This document shows positions 8,043 to 16,724 of a DNA stretch of 64,000 bases, one piece after another (the first letter of the stretch is position 1; each line of letters starts with the position of its first letter). Below the pieces are notes generated by a model. It saw only the letters and a program-made list of their open reading frames with translations, was not told the origin of the DNA and did not search any database. Source of the stretch: JAVVHH01 sp965199585 (GTDB taxonomy: Bacteria; Pseudomonadota; Alphaproteobacteria; Acetobacterales; Acetobacteraceae); contig CBDASI010000002.1 in the NCBI GenBank assembly GCA_965199585.1, positions 1,550,001 to 1,614,000 on the forward strand. Reading direction: 5' to 3'. The position numbers and the translations under genes are program-made.

Positions 8043-8805
8043 GGTAATCGCGATCGCCAACCAGAAGGGCGGCGTTGGTAAGACGACGACGGCGATCAAT
8101 CTGGCGACCGCGATGGCGGCGGTGGGCCGGCGGGTGCTGCTGATCGATCTGGACCCGCAAGGCAATGCGTCGACCGGGTTGGGGATCGGGGCCGGGTCGC
8201 GGGCGCGAGGGATCTATGCGGCGCTGATGGGGGAGGCGTCGCTGGCCGAGGTGGCGCTGCAGACGCTGGTGCCGGGGCTGACGCTGGTGCCGGCCGAGCC
8301 GGATCTGGCAGGGGCGGAGTTGGACTTGGCGGTGCTCGAGGATCGGGAGTTCCGGCTGCGCGAGGCGATCGACCGGTACGAGGGCGATTACGTGTTGATC
8401 GACTGTCCGCCGAGCCTGGGGCTGCTGACGCTGAACGGGTTGGTGGCGGCCGAGTCGGTGTTGATTCCCTTGCAGTGCGAGTTCTTCGCCCTAGAAGGGA
8501 TCAGTCAGATCACCCGGACGATCGAGCGGATCCGGGCCAACCTCAACCCGCGGCTGCAGCTGCAAGGCATCGTGCTGACCATGTTCGACCGGCGCAACAA
8601 CCTCTCCGACCTGGTGGCGACCGACGTCCGGAGTGTGTTCGGGCAAGCGGTGTACGAGACGGTGATCCCGCGCAACGTGCGGGTGTCGGAGGCGCCGAGC
8701 CATGGCAAGCCGGTGCTGATCTATGACCTGAAGTCGCCGGGGGCGCAGGCCTATGTGCGGTTGGCGGCGGAATTGTTGAAGCGCGAAAAGGTGTTGGTGG
8801 CATGA
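8035..8805 (+). CDS. parA: Chromosome partitioning ATPase ParA
   Basis: 256 residues from GTG 8035. The deviant Walker A motif KGGVGKTT is at residues 11-18, followed by the Walker A' region LLIDLDPQGNASTGLG, Walker B YVLIDCPPSLG, and the C-terminal YETVIPRNVRVSEAPSHGKP signature of chromosomal ParA/Soj. The ATPase binds DNA and moves ParB-parS complexes. It sits in an overlapping operon between rsmG and parB (ATGA overlap at 8802-8805). Confidence 0.95.
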   Translation: MSKVIAIANQKGGVGKTTTAINLATAMAAVGRRVLLIDLDPQGNASTGLGIGAGSRARGIYAALMGEASLAEVALQTLVPGLTLVPAEPDLAGAELDLAVLEDREFRLREAIDRYEGDYVLIDCPPSLGLLTLNGLVAAESVLIPLQCEFFALEGISQITRTIERIRANLNPRLQLQGIVLTMFDRRNNLSDLVATDVRSVFGQAVYETVIPRNVRVSEAPSHGKPVLIYDLKSPGAQAYVRLAAELLKREKVLVA

Positions 8806-9638
8806 GCGGGGCGTCGCCGCGGCTCGGACGCGGGCTGGCCGCGCTACTGGGCGAGACGTCCAGCCCGGCGCAGCCGCGGACGTCGCTGTCGGTCACCGTG
8901 CTGGAGCCCGGGCCGTTCCAGCCGCGGACGGCGATGGACCCGGATCAGTTGGCGGACCTGACGGAGTCGATCAAGGCGCAGGGCGTGTTGCAGCCGATCC
9001 TGGCGCGGCCGCATCCGGAGCGGCACGGGCACTACCAGATCATCGCCGGCGAGCGGCGGTGGCGGGCGTCGCAGGCGGCCGGGCTGCACGAGGTGCCGGT
9101 GCTGATCCGGACGCTGTCGGACACCGAGGCGATGGCGGCGAGCCTGGTGGAGAACCTGCAGCGCGCGGATCTTGACGCAATCGAGGAGGCTGAGGGCTAC
9201 AAGCGGCTGATCGGCGAGTTCGGGCTGACTCAGGATGGGCTGGGCGACCTCGTGGGAAAGTCGCGGTCGCATGTGGCCAATACAATGCGCCTGCTGCAGT
9301 TGCCCGCGCCGGTACGGGAGGGGTTGCGGGCGCGGACGCTGAGCGCGGGGCATGCGCGGGCGCTGCTTGGGCATGCCGACCCGGCGGCGGCGGCGAAGGT
9401 GGTGATCGCGCGGGGACTGAACGTTCGGCAGACCGAGGCGCTGGTGCAGCGCGGCGAGCAGAAGCCGGCTGCCCCGAAGGAGGCGGATCCGGAGGTGGCG
9501 GCGCTGGAGCGGGAGCTGTCGACGCGGCTGGGGCTGAAGGTGTCGATCACGCAGGAGGGGCGTGGGGGGACCGTGCGGATCGGGTATCGGAACCTCGATC
9601 AGTTGGATGCGGTGTTGGAGTTGTTGCGGCGGGATTAG
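8802..9638 (+). CDS. parB: Chromosome partitioning CTPase/DNA-binding protein ParB
   Basis: 278 residues. The N-terminus RLGRGLAALLG is the usual ParA-contact segment. The ParB/Srx box follows (PFQPRTAMD, then GVLQPILARP and GERRWRASQAAGL, part of the CTP-binding fold), then a helix-turn-helix (LTQDGLGDLVGKSRSHVANTMRLLQLP) and a C-terminal dimerisation part. It loads at parS and forms the segregation complex. I did not recognise a parS palindrome by eye. A REP-like hairpin follows the stop. Confidence 0.95.
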   Translation: MSGASPRLGRGLAALLGETSSPAQPRTSLSVTVLEPGPFQPRTAMDPDQLADLTESIKAQGVLQPILARPHPERHGHYQIIAGERRWRASQAAGLHEVPVLIRTLSDTEAMAASLVENLQRADLDAIEEAEGYKRLIGEFGLTQDGLGDLVGKSRSHVANTMRLLQLPAPVREGLRARTLSAGHARALLGHADPAAAAKVVIARGLNVRQTEALVQRGEQKPAAPKEADPEVAALERELSTRLGLKVSITQEGRGGTVRIGYRNLDQLDAVLELLRRD

Positions 9639-9653
9639 GCCTGGTGGGAAGGT

Positions 9654-9677
9654 GGTGGGCTGAAGCCCACCCTACGC
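9654..9677. repeat. Short REP-like hairpin, copy 2, between convergent genes
   Basis: GGTGGGCT-GA-AGCCCACC is an 8-bp inverted repeat followed by CTACGC. It shares the GGTGGG...CCCACCCTACGC core with the copy at 5847-5870. It lies in the gap between parB and yqgE, which converge, so it may act as a bidirectional terminator. There is no strong T-run. Confidence 0.5.
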
Positions 9678-9693
9678 AGGAGGCGATGAGCGG

Positions 9694-10263
9694 TTAGGCG
9701 TGGCCGGCGGCGCTAGAGAGGAGCAGCGGGTCGATGTGCAGGATGCCGAGGGCGCGGCGCCATTTGGTGTCGTACTCGGCGTCAAACAGCAATTCGACCG
9801 GCGCGCGGGTGGAGAGCCAGAAATTGTCCTGCATCTCCTGGTCGAGCTGGCCGGGTCCCCAGCTGGCGTAGCCTAGCGCGAGGAGGCCTTCCTTGGGGCC
9901 GCCACCGCTGGCGATCTCCTGCAGCACGTCGAGGCTGGCAGTGAGGGCGAGCTTGTCGTCGACGCGCAGGCTGCCGTCGCCGGTCCAGTCGCTGGTGTGC
10001 AATACGAAGCCGCGGCCGTGATCGACCGGGCCGCCCTGGCAGAGGCGGATCTGCCGGGCCGGAGGGGTGGGCTCGACGTCGAGTTGGGATAGCAAGGACT
10101 CGAAGGTCGGCTTGGCCAGCGGGCGGTTCAGCACGATGCCCATGGCGCCCTCGTCGGTGTGGGCGCAGAGCAGGATGACGCTCTGGAGAAAGCGCTCGTC
10201 CTCCATGCCCGGCATGGCGATCAGCACTTGGCCCGTGAGGTAGGGGTCGTCAGTCGATATCAT
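9694..10263 (-). CDS. YqgE/AlgH (UPF0301, DUF179) family protein
   Basis: 189 residues from ATG 10263 (MISTDDPYLTGQVLIAMPGM). It has the family signatures: LTGQVLIAMPGMEDERFLQSVILLCAHTDEGAMGIVLNRP, in which the stretch around residues 10-45 is typical, and later ALGYASWGPGQLDQEM and NFWL. The molecular role of the family is not settled; AlgH affects alginate production in Pseudomonas. It is divergent from the peroxiredoxin gene by 95 bases. Confidence 0.88.
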   Translation of the reverse strand: MISTDDPYLTGQVLIAMPGMEDERFLQSVILLCAHTDEGAMGIVLNRPLAKPTFESLLSQLDVEPTPPARQIRLCQGGPVDHGRGFVLHTSDWTGDGSLRVDDKLALTASLDVLQEIASGGGPKEGLLALGYASWGPGQLDQEMQDNFWLSTRAPVELLFDAEYDTKWRRALGILHIDPLLLSSAAGHA

Positions 10264-10358
10264 CCCGAGCAATGTTGGTCTGGACCGGCACGAGAGCAAC
10301 CCGCGTTGCCGGGATCGATGTAGGGCGATAGGTGTGTTTCGAGCTTGAGGGTCGAACG

Positions 10359-10841
10359 ATGATGATAAAGGTGGGTGATTCCATTCCCGAGGCGACGTTG
10401 GTCGCGGCGACAGCCGACGGTCCGAAGGAGATCGCCACGTCGGAACTGTTCGGCGGGCGCAAGGTGGTGCTGTTCGCGGTGCCGGGCGCGTTCACGCCGA
10501 CCTGCAGCGCCAAGCACGTGCCGAGCTTCCTGCAGAACGCAGACGCACTGGCCGCCAAGGGCGTCGAGCAGATCGCCTGCATCGCAGTGAACGATCCATT
10601 CGTGATGGGCGCGTGGGCGAAGGATCAGGCGGTCGGCGACCGTATCCTGATGCTGTCCGATGGGATGGCGACGTTCACCAAATCGCTGGGGCTCGAGGTC
10701 GACCTCAGCAAGCGCGGGCTCGGCATCCGCAGCGCGCGCTATGCGATGGTGGTCGAAGACGGCGTCGTCACCATGCTGAACGTCGAGGAGCCCGGCGGCT
10801 ACGACGTCAGCACTGCGGAGAAGGTGCTCGAGGGCATCTAA
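10359..10841 (+). CDS. Peroxiredoxin, Prx5 type
   Basis: 160 residues from ATG 10359. It has the thioredoxin fold of Prx5/atypical 2-Cys enzymes: GDSIPEATL at the start, then VVLFAVPGAFTPTCSAKHVPSF, where the TPTCS cysteine (about residue 49) is the peroxidatic one, and a downstream NDPFVMGAWAKD segment. It reduces hydrogen and organic peroxides, probably with glutathione or thioredoxin as donor. The 3' end overlaps the convergent LysR gene by 4 bases. Confidence 0.92.
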   Translation: MMIKVGDSIPEATLVAATADGPKEIATSELFGGRKVVLFAVPGAFTPTCSAKHVPSFLQNADALAAKGVEQIACIAVNDPFVMGAWAKDQAVGDRILMLSDGMATFTKSLGLEVDLSKRGLGIRSARYAMVVEDGVVTMLNVEEPGGYDVSTAEKVLEGI

Positions 10842-11731
10842 GCGGCCAGGGCGGCCTCGATCTCGGTGCGGAACGTGTCGGTGATGTAGCTCGCCAGCGT
10901 GTCCGTCACCGGTTGCCGGGCGTCGGCGCCCTTAAGCAGCATGATGCCGTAATCGGGCAGCGGCGGCAGGCCCTCGTCGGCGCGGACCACGCGCAGGCCT
11001 TCGGGGAGCCAGGCTGTGGTGGCGACGGTGACGGCCAAGCCGGCGATGACCGGGGCTTGGGTGCCGATCTGGGTCGCCGAGCGGTAGGCCAAGCGGTATT
11101 TCCGGCCGGCGCCCTCGAGCGCGCGGATGGCGGCTTCGCGCCAATTGCAGTGTTCGCTGGCCAGCGCCAGCGGGATCGGGTCCTGCCGGTGTTGCCCGTA
11201 GCGGATCGAGGTGATCCAGCTCAGCGGCGCCCGCCACAGGCCGGCGGCCGGCCAGCCGGGGGGCTCCATGCCTTCGGAGCAGAGGGTGAGGTCGAGTTCG
11301 CCGTTCTTGAGACGCTCGACCAGGTCGGTCGACGGCAGGCACAGCACGTCGACCTGCACCGAGGGGTGGCTCTCGGCGAAGCGCTTGAGGATGGTAGGCA
11401 GGTAACGCAGCGCGTAGTCGTCGGGCGTGCCGAGGCGGACGGTGCCCTCCACCGCTGGAGTGTGGAAGCTGGACCAGATCTGATCGTTCAGCGCCAGCAG
11501 TGCGCGGGACCGTTCCAGCAGGAACTCGCCATGGGGCGTGAGATGGATGGCGCCGCCGCGTCCGCGGGCGACGAGGGTCTTGCCGAGCAGGGCCTCGAGG
11601 CGTTGGAGCTGCATCGAGATGGCGGATTGAGTGCGCCCGACGCGCTGGCCGGCGCGGGTGAAGCTGCCCTCCTCGGCGATGAAGACGAAGGTGCGCAACA
11701 GGTCCGGGTCCAGGTTGGTGGCGAGCGCCAT
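10838..11731 (-). CDS. LysR-family transcriptional regulator
   Basis: 297 residues. The N-terminal winged helix-turn-helix is typical (LLRTFVFIAEEGSFTRAGQRVGRTQSAISMQ, positions about 10-42, then LEALLGKTLVARG), followed by a periplasmic-binding-like effector domain (VRLGTPDDYALRYLP). The effector is unknown. It is divergent from the DUF1127 gene and convergent with the peroxiredoxin gene. A 16-base inverted repeat in the 113-base divergent gap is a candidate operator. Confidence 0.9.
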   Translation of the reverse strand: MALATNLDPDLLRTFVFIAEEGSFTRAGQRVGRTQSAISMQLQRLEALLGKTLVARGRGGAIHLTPHGEFLLERSRALLALNDQIWSSFHTPAVEGTVRLGTPDDYALRYLPTILKRFAESHPSVQVDVLCLPSTDLVERLKNGELDLTLCSEGMEPPGWPAAGLWRAPLSWITSIRYGQHRQDPIPLALASEHCNWREAAIRALEGAGRKYRLAYRSATQIGTQAPVIAGLAVTVATTAWLPEGLRVVRADEGLPPLPDYGIMLLKGADARQPVTDTLASYITDTFRTEIEAALAA

Positions 11732-11804
11732 GGATCAACTTCCTTGATGGCTGGGATCATCCCAATTCGTTTCTCTTATATCGGCCTGAGGCGCACAACA
11801 CCAT

Positions 11805-11820
11805 CGTTCCTATCGGAACG
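11805..11820. promoter_or_regulatory. Inverted repeat in lysR/DUF1127 divergent promoter, candidate operator
   Basis: CGTTCC-TATC-GGAACG has perfect 6-base arms and a 4-base spacer. It sits 25 bases upstream of the DUF1127 ATG and about 75 bases upstream of the LysR start. Its placement and size fit a LysR-type site. Binding is inference. Confidence 0.4.
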
Positions 11821-11844
11821 CAGGTATTGAACTAGGAGTTGGTC

Positions 11845-12072
11845 ATGTCTGATTTCACCATCGGCCGTTTCGGAACGTCATCCCGCCCGACGCTTCGTCG
11901 CGCGATCGCCGACGCCGTCACGGTGCTGCAGCAGATGCTCCGCGCGCGGGCGACCCGGCGCCTGCTGTGCGAGATGGATGATCGGCTGCTGTCGGATATC
12001 GGCGTCGGGCGTGGCGACGCGCTGGACGAGGCAGGTCGGGCAATGTGGGATCTAGCGCCGCGTCGGCGCTGA
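11845..12072 (+). CDS. DUF1127 domain small protein
   Basis: 75 residues from ATG 11845, preceded by AGGAG at 11834-11838. The C-terminal half carries the DUF1127 pattern: basic RARATRRLLCEMDDRLLSDIGVGRGDALDEA. Such short arginine-rich proteins in alphaproteobacteria have been linked to RNA and phosphate/stress physiology, but the role of this copy is unknown. It is controlled from the divergent region shared with lysR and is convergent with the Bcr/CflA gene (7-base gap). Confidence 0.85.
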   Translation: MSDFTIGRFGTSSRPTLRRAIADAVTVLQQMLRARATRRLLCEMDDRLLSDIGVGRGDALDEAGRAMWDLAPRRR

Positions 12073-12079
12073 TCCGCAT

Positions 12080-13288
12080 TTAGGAGACGGGCTGGACCTT
12101 CGGTTTAGCCGGGACGGGGCGCAGGCGGTCGGCGGCGACCGCAGCGCAGGCGCCCAGGACGAGCAGCGCGGCCAATGGCCGGGCGGTGCCGTCCGAGAAC
12201 AAGCCGACGAGGACGCCGGAGACGGCGGCTAGGCTGAACTGTAGCGTGCCCATGATGGCCGATGCGGTGCCGGCGCGGGCGGCATGGCTCGAGAGGGCGC
12301 CGACGGCGGCGTTGGGCATCATCAAGCCCATGCTCCCCATGACGAGCATGGCGGGCGGGACGATACCGAAGACGCCGCCGACGTCCAGCAGCGCGCAGCC
12401 CAGCATGACGAGGGCGCCGAACAGATAGACCGTGGTGGCGAGGCGGAGCACGCGGGCGGCACCGATGCGGCGGGTCAGGCTGGGGCCGGCCTGGCTGCAG
12501 GCGATGAACATGCAGGCGCTAGCGCCGAACAGCATGCCGTATTGCGCCGGGGTGAAGTGAAAGCGCTCGATCAGGACCGGGGACGAGCCGCCAATATAGG
12601 CGAACATGCCGAACATACCGAAGCCGCCGAGCAGGGCGTAGCAGAGGAACAAGCGGTCGGCGATCACGTCGGCATAGCGATGCAGCAGGCCGCCGAGACC
12701 GAGGCGGACGCGGTGATGCGCGGCGATGGTATCGGGTAGCTTGAGGGCGACGAGCACGGTGCAGACGGCGCCGTAGATGGCGGCGAACCAGAAGATCAAG
12801 CGCCAGGTGCCGATGGTGAGGACGAGGCCGCCCAGGGTGGGGGCGAGGATGGGGGCGGCGCCCATGACCAGAATGAGGCGCGACATGAGGCGGGCGGCGT
12901 CGTGACCGTCGGTGAGGTCGCGGACGACGGCGCGGGGGATGACCATGCTGGCCGAGCCGGAGAAGCCCGCGACGAAGCGCATGATCGAGAGGGTGAGCAG
13001 GTTGGGCGAGAGGGCGCAGCCGACGCTGGCCAGGCTGTAGATGGCGGTGCCGACGATCAGCGGGTTGCGGCGGCCGAAGCGGTCGGAGAGCGAGCCTTGC
13101 GTGAGCTGGCCGACGGCGAGGCCGGCGAACCAGGTGGCCAAAGTGAGCTGGGCGGAGCCTTCGGGAGAGTGGAGCGAGGCCTCGAGGGAGGGGAAGGCGG
13201 GGAGATACATGTCGGTCGAGATGGGACCGACGGCGGTGAGGAACCCGAGGAGGATCGGCAACCATGAAGGGTAGGGGCGGCTGGACAT
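12080..13288 (-). CDS. Bcr/CflA-family MFS drug efflux transporter
   Basis: 402 residues, 12 predicted membrane helices. Family motifs: TDMYLPAFPSLEASL after TM1, the motif A loop GSLSDRFGRRNPLIVG, and RAVVRDLTDG in the R-D segment of the DHA1 group. It exports drugs or metabolites by proton antiport. It starts 25 bases after the ftsK stop on the same strand. Confidence 0.88.
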   Translation of the reverse strand: MSSRPYPSWLPILLGFLTAVGPISTDMYLPAFPSLEASLHSPEGSAQLTLATWFAGLAVGQLTQGSLSDRFGRRNPLIVGTAIYSLASVGCALSPNLLTLSIMRFVAGFSGSASMVIPRAVVRDLTDGHDAARLMSRLILVMGAAPILAPTLGGLVLTIGTWRLIFWFAAIYGAVCTVLVALKLPDTIAAHHRVRLGLGGLLHRYADVIADRLFLCYALLGGFGMFGMFAYIGGSSPVLIERFHFTPAQYGMLFGASACMFIACSQAGPSLTRRIGAARVLRLATTVYLFGALVMLGCALLDVGGVFGIVPPAMLVMGSMGLMMPNAAVGALSSHAARAGTASAIMGTLQFSLAAVSGVLVGLFSDGTARPLAALLVLGACAAVAADRLRPVPAKPKVQPVS

Positions 13289-13312
13289 AGACTCGTTCTA
13301 GCTGGGGTTAGC

Positions 13313-15799
13313 TCAATCGTCGTCGTCGTCGCGGGTGCTGCGGGTGAGGACTTCGCGGCGGCCGACGTGGTTGGCCGGGCTGACAATGCCTTCCTTTTCC
13401 ATTTGCTCGATGAGGGTGGCGGCGCGGTTATAGCCGATGCGGAGGTGCCGCTGGATAAGGCTGGTGCTGGCCTTGCCCTCGCGGGAGACGAAGGCGACGG
13501 CCTGGTCGAACAGGCTCTTGTCGGCATCGCCGGCGCCGGCGATGCCGGAGAAGGCGGGGTTGCTGCCATCGGACCCGGCAGTGGCTTCGTTGGGGCCGTC
13601 GGTGATTTCGTCGTCATAGGCCGGGTCGGCTTGGCCGCGGAGGAACTCGACGATCTCCTCGACCTCGCGGTCGGCGACGAAGGGCCCGTGGACACGGGAG
13701 ATGCGGCCGCCGCCGGCCATGTGCAGCAGATCGCCCATACCGAGGAGCTGCTCGGCGCCCTGCTCGCCAAGGATGGTGCGGCTGTCGAACTTGCTGATGA
13801 CCTGGAAGGAGATGCGGGTCGGGAAGTTGGCCTTGATGGTGCCGGTGATGACGTCGACGGAGGGGCGCTGGGTGGCCATGATGACGTGGATGCCGGCGGC
13901 CCTAGCCATCTGGGCGAGGCGCTGGACGGCGGCTTCGACTTCCTTGCCGGCGACCATCATGAGGTCGGCCATCTCGTCGATGACGACGACGATGTAGGGC
14001 AGGAGGTTCAGAGCGAGGGGCTGGCTTTCGTAGATCGCCTTGCCGGTCTCGCTGTCGAAGCCGACTTGGACCTGCCGGGTCGGCACCTTGCCGGTGGCCA
14101 GCGCCTCGGCGACCTTCTCGTTGTAGCCGCCGACGTTGCGGACGCCGAGGTGGCTCATGGCGCGGTAGCGGCGCTCCATTTCGCGGGTCGTCCATTTGAG
14201 GGCGGCGACGGCCTTGGCGGGCTCGGTGACGACGGGGGCGAGGAGGTGTGGAATGCCCTCGTAGACGGAGAGTTCGAGCATCTTGGGGTCGATCATGATG
14301 AGGCGGCACTGGTCCGGGCTCATCTTGTAGAGGATCGACAGGATCATGGCGTTGATGCCGACCGACTTGCCGGAGCCGGTGGTGCCGGCAATCAGCAGAT
14401 GGGGCATGCGCGACAGGTCGGCGATGACGGGGGCACCGCTGATGTCCTTGCCGAGCGCGAGCGGCAGCTTGGCGGTGTTGCTGCGCCATTCGGGGCTGTC
14501 GAGGAGTTCGGAGAGGTAGACGGTCTCACGCTTCTCGTTGGGGACTTCGATGCCGATGACGTTGCGGCCCGATACGGTGGCGATGCGGACGGCGGTGACG
14601 GAGAGCGAGCGGGCGACGTCGTCGGCCAGGCCGATGACGCGAGCGCTGCGGATGCCGGGAGCGGGCTCGAGTTCGTAGAGGGTGACGACCGGGCCCGGGC
14701 GGATCTCGCGGATGGTACCCTGGACGCCGTAGTCGCTCAGCACGCTTTCGAGCAGGCGGGCGTTGGCCTGCAGTGCGTCCTCGCTTGGACCGGTGGCGTA
14801 TTTGGCCGGGGCCGGGCTGAGGAGGGAAAGCGGCGGGAACTGCCAGCCGCTTTCGACGGCACCGCCGGGCAGTTGAAGGCTGGGCTGGGTCGGCGGCTCG
14901 GGCTTGCGGAGGTTCACCTTCGGCTTGGTGAAGGTCGGGATCGCGGTTTCGCTGTCGTCGTAGGCGGGCTGCGCCGGCTTGACCGCCGCGATGGCGGGGG
15001 CGGGCGCGCGCGCGGCGCGGGGCGCGGCGAGCGGCGGGGCCTCTGGCGTGATGGTCGCCTCGTCGGGCGTCGGGGCGTCGAATTTCCAGGCCAATTCGGG
15101 CTCGGCGCGGCGCACGGTCCGCTGAGCGGTGCGCTGGCCGGCCGCAACGACCGCCGCGGCCGCTGTGCCGCCGACGCGGATGGCGACCCGGCCGCCACTG
15201 ACGGAAGCGCCGGCCGCGGTGCGGGCGCTGCGCCCGGCGGCGCGCCATTCGGACCCGGTCAGACCAAGGCCGAGGAAGATCAGGATCAGCGTCATCAGGC
15301 CGAGGATGGCGGCCACGGCCGGGCCGCCGGCGGCACCGAGCAAGCCGTTGCCCATGGCCAGCAGGCGATCGGCCAAAGTGGTGCCGACGGCGCCGCCGAG
15401 CCCGGCCTGGGTCGGCCAGCTGGATGATGCGTGCGGCAGCATGGCCAGCAGCCCGGCCAGCGCCGGCAGTGCCATGATCGTCGCCGCGCTGCGCAGCATC
15501 AGTTGGGCGCGGGGATTGTTGAACAGGCGCCAGGCCCAGGCGATGAGCGCCAGGACGGGGAGCAGGGCGGCGATGCCGATCGACTGCAGCAGCAGGTCCG
15601 CCGTGACGGCACCGGCGGAGCCGACCCAATTGGCGGCCTTGCCGGCCGTGGCCGTGTTGAAGGAGGGATCGGCCGGGTTATAGCTGATTAGGGAGAGGAG
15701 CAGCAACAATGCGGCGACCGCGAGGGCGACGCCGCCGAGCTGACCGAGTCGCAGGCGAACGGCGGCGCGGATTTCCGGGGATGCGAAGGTCGTGCTCAT
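13313..15799 (-). CDS. ftsK: DNA translocase FtsK
   Basis: 828 residues. There are four or so N-terminal membrane helices (residues about 20-185), a Pro/Ala-rich linker (about 230-330), then the RecA-like motor with Walker A GTTGSGKSVG near residue 475, Walker B YIVVVIDEMADLMM, and RLAQMARAAGIHVIMATQRPSVDVITGTIK. The C-terminal gamma winged helix (LIQRHLRIGYNRAATLIEQMEKEGIV) reads polar sequences. It pumps the chromosome terminus through the septum for dimer resolution. Slightly short but complete for an alphaproteobacterial FtsK. Confidence 0.95.
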   Translation of the reverse strand: MSTTFASPEIRAAVRLRLGQLGGVALAVAALLLLLSLISYNPADPSFNTATAGKAANWVGSAGAVTADLLLQSIGIAALLPVLALIAWAWRLFNNPRAQLMLRSAATIMALPALAGLLAMLPHASSSWPTQAGLGGAVGTTLADRLLAMGNGLLGAAGGPAVAAILGLMTLILIFLGLGLTGSEWRAAGRSARTAAGASVSGGRVAIRVGGTAAAAVVAAGQRTAQRTVRRAEPELAWKFDAPTPDEATITPEAPPLAAPRAARAPAPAIAAVKPAQPAYDDSETAIPTFTKPKVNLRKPEPPTQPSLQLPGGAVESGWQFPPLSLLSPAPAKYATGPSEDALQANARLLESVLSDYGVQGTIREIRPGPVVTLYELEPAPGIRSARVIGLADDVARSLSVTAVRIATVSGRNVIGIEVPNEKRETVYLSELLDSPEWRSNTAKLPLALGKDISGAPVIADLSRMPHLLIAGTTGSGKSVGINAMILSILYKMSPDQCRLIMIDPKMLELSVYEGIPHLLAPVVTEPAKAVAALKWTTREMERRYRAMSHLGVRNVGGYNEKVAEALATGKVPTRQVQVGFDSETGKAIYESQPLALNLLPYIVVVIDEMADLMMVAGKEVEAAVQRLAQMARAAGIHVIMATQRPSVDVITGTIKANFPTRISFQVISKFDSRTILGEQGAEQLLGMGDLLHMAGGGRISRVHGPFVADREVEEIVEFLRGQADPAYDDEITDGPNEATAGSDGSNPAFSGIAGAGDADKSLFDQAVAFVSREGKASTSLIQRHLRIGYNRAATLIEQMEKEGIVSPANHVGRREVLTRSTRDDDDD

Positions 15800-15893
15800 G
15801 TCCTCAGAGAGCTTATCGACCTAGCCTGCTGGAGCGAACCGATTCCTGCACCGGGTCACCTGATTGGCGCCGGAGTGTGTGATGGCGGATACG

Positions 15894-16658
15894 TCAGTCC
15901 GCTGCCAGCACCTCGGCCGAGCTGGCCCGAATCGCGGCGGCGAAGACGGCGAACAGGTTGCGGGACACGGCGTCCGACTCGAAATCATATTCTGGATGCC
16001 ACTGGACGCCGATGGTCAGGGCTGCCGCGGTGGGGAGGCGCACGGCCTCGATGGTGCCGTCCGGCGCCGTGCCCTCGGCGACTAGGCCGGGCGCGAGGCG
16101 GTCGATACCCTGGTTGTGCAACGAGTTGACCGGAACGATGGAAGCGCCGGCGACGCGATGGATCCAGCTGCCGGTCACAAGGCGGACACCGTGGGCCTTG
16201 CCGGTGCGGATCTTGGGGTTGGGATGCATCGGGGTGGAGTGATCCATGCGGCCCGGCAGATCCTGCAAGCGTTGGTGCAAGCTGCCGCCGAGGGCGACAT
16301 TGAGCTCCTGCAGGCCGCGGCAGATGGCGAAGACCGGTCGGCCCGCGGCGATGGCAGCGCGGATCAGGCGCATGGTCATCGCGTCCCGGCAAGTGTCTTC
16401 CGGGGTTCCTTCGGCGTGCGGCGGCCCATCATAGAGAGCGGGCTGCACGTTGGAGCGGCTGCCGGTGAGGATGATGCCGTCGAGGCGGGCAACCAGGGTT
16501 TCGACGTCTGCGGTGTCACCGTTGGCGGGGATCAGGACGGGGACGCCGCCCATGACCTGGTCGACGGCGCGGATATAGGTGTCGGAGGCGGCATGGTTCG
16601 GAGTGCCATAGACGCCGAAGGGCTTGGTGCAGCAGGAGATGCCAATGAGAGGCTTCAT
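15894..16658 (-). CDS. Gamma-glutamyl-gamma-aminobutyrate hydrolase family (PuuD-like class I amidotransferase)
   Basis: 254 residues. Class I glutamine amidotransferase triad: the nucleophile cysteine in FAICRGLQELNVALGG (about residue 113), and histidine and glutamate in GVQWHPEYDF near the C-terminus. The N-terminal PLIGISCCTKPFG and ILTGSRSNVQPALY match the PuuD/peptidase C26 group, which hydrolyses gamma-glutamyl-GABA in putrescine breakdown. No other puu genes are nearby, so the substrate is inferred from the family only. It lies between lolA and ftsK on the same strand. Confidence 0.85.
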   Translation of the reverse strand: MKPLIGISCCTKPFGVYGTPNHAASDTYIRAVDQVMGGVPVLIPANGDTADVETLVARLDGIILTGSRSNVQPALYDGPPHAEGTPEDTCRDAMTMRLIRAAIAAGRPVFAICRGLQELNVALGGSLHQRLQDLPGRMDHSTPMHPNPKIRTGKAHGVRLVTGSWIHRVAGASIVPVNSLHNQGIDRLAPGLVAEGTAPDGTIEAVRLPTAAALTIGVQWHPEYDFESDAVSRNLFAVFAAAIRASSAEVLAAD

Positions 16659-16724
16659 CGGTTCAGGATGCTACCCGATGATGGCAAATGAAAGATTAAT
16701 CGACCGGGTGAGAGTAGGTGAGGG

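Noticed and set aside
7328..9693. parS site near rsmG-parAB
   Set aside because: I looked by eye for the TGTTTCACGTGAAACA-type palindrome in the gaps and saw only the REP-like hairpins; the site is probably outside the window or not recognised.
13367..15427. 686-codon plus-strand frame opposite ftsK
   Set aside because: Antisense shadow of ftsK with repetitive Gly/Asp/Ala composition and no domain.
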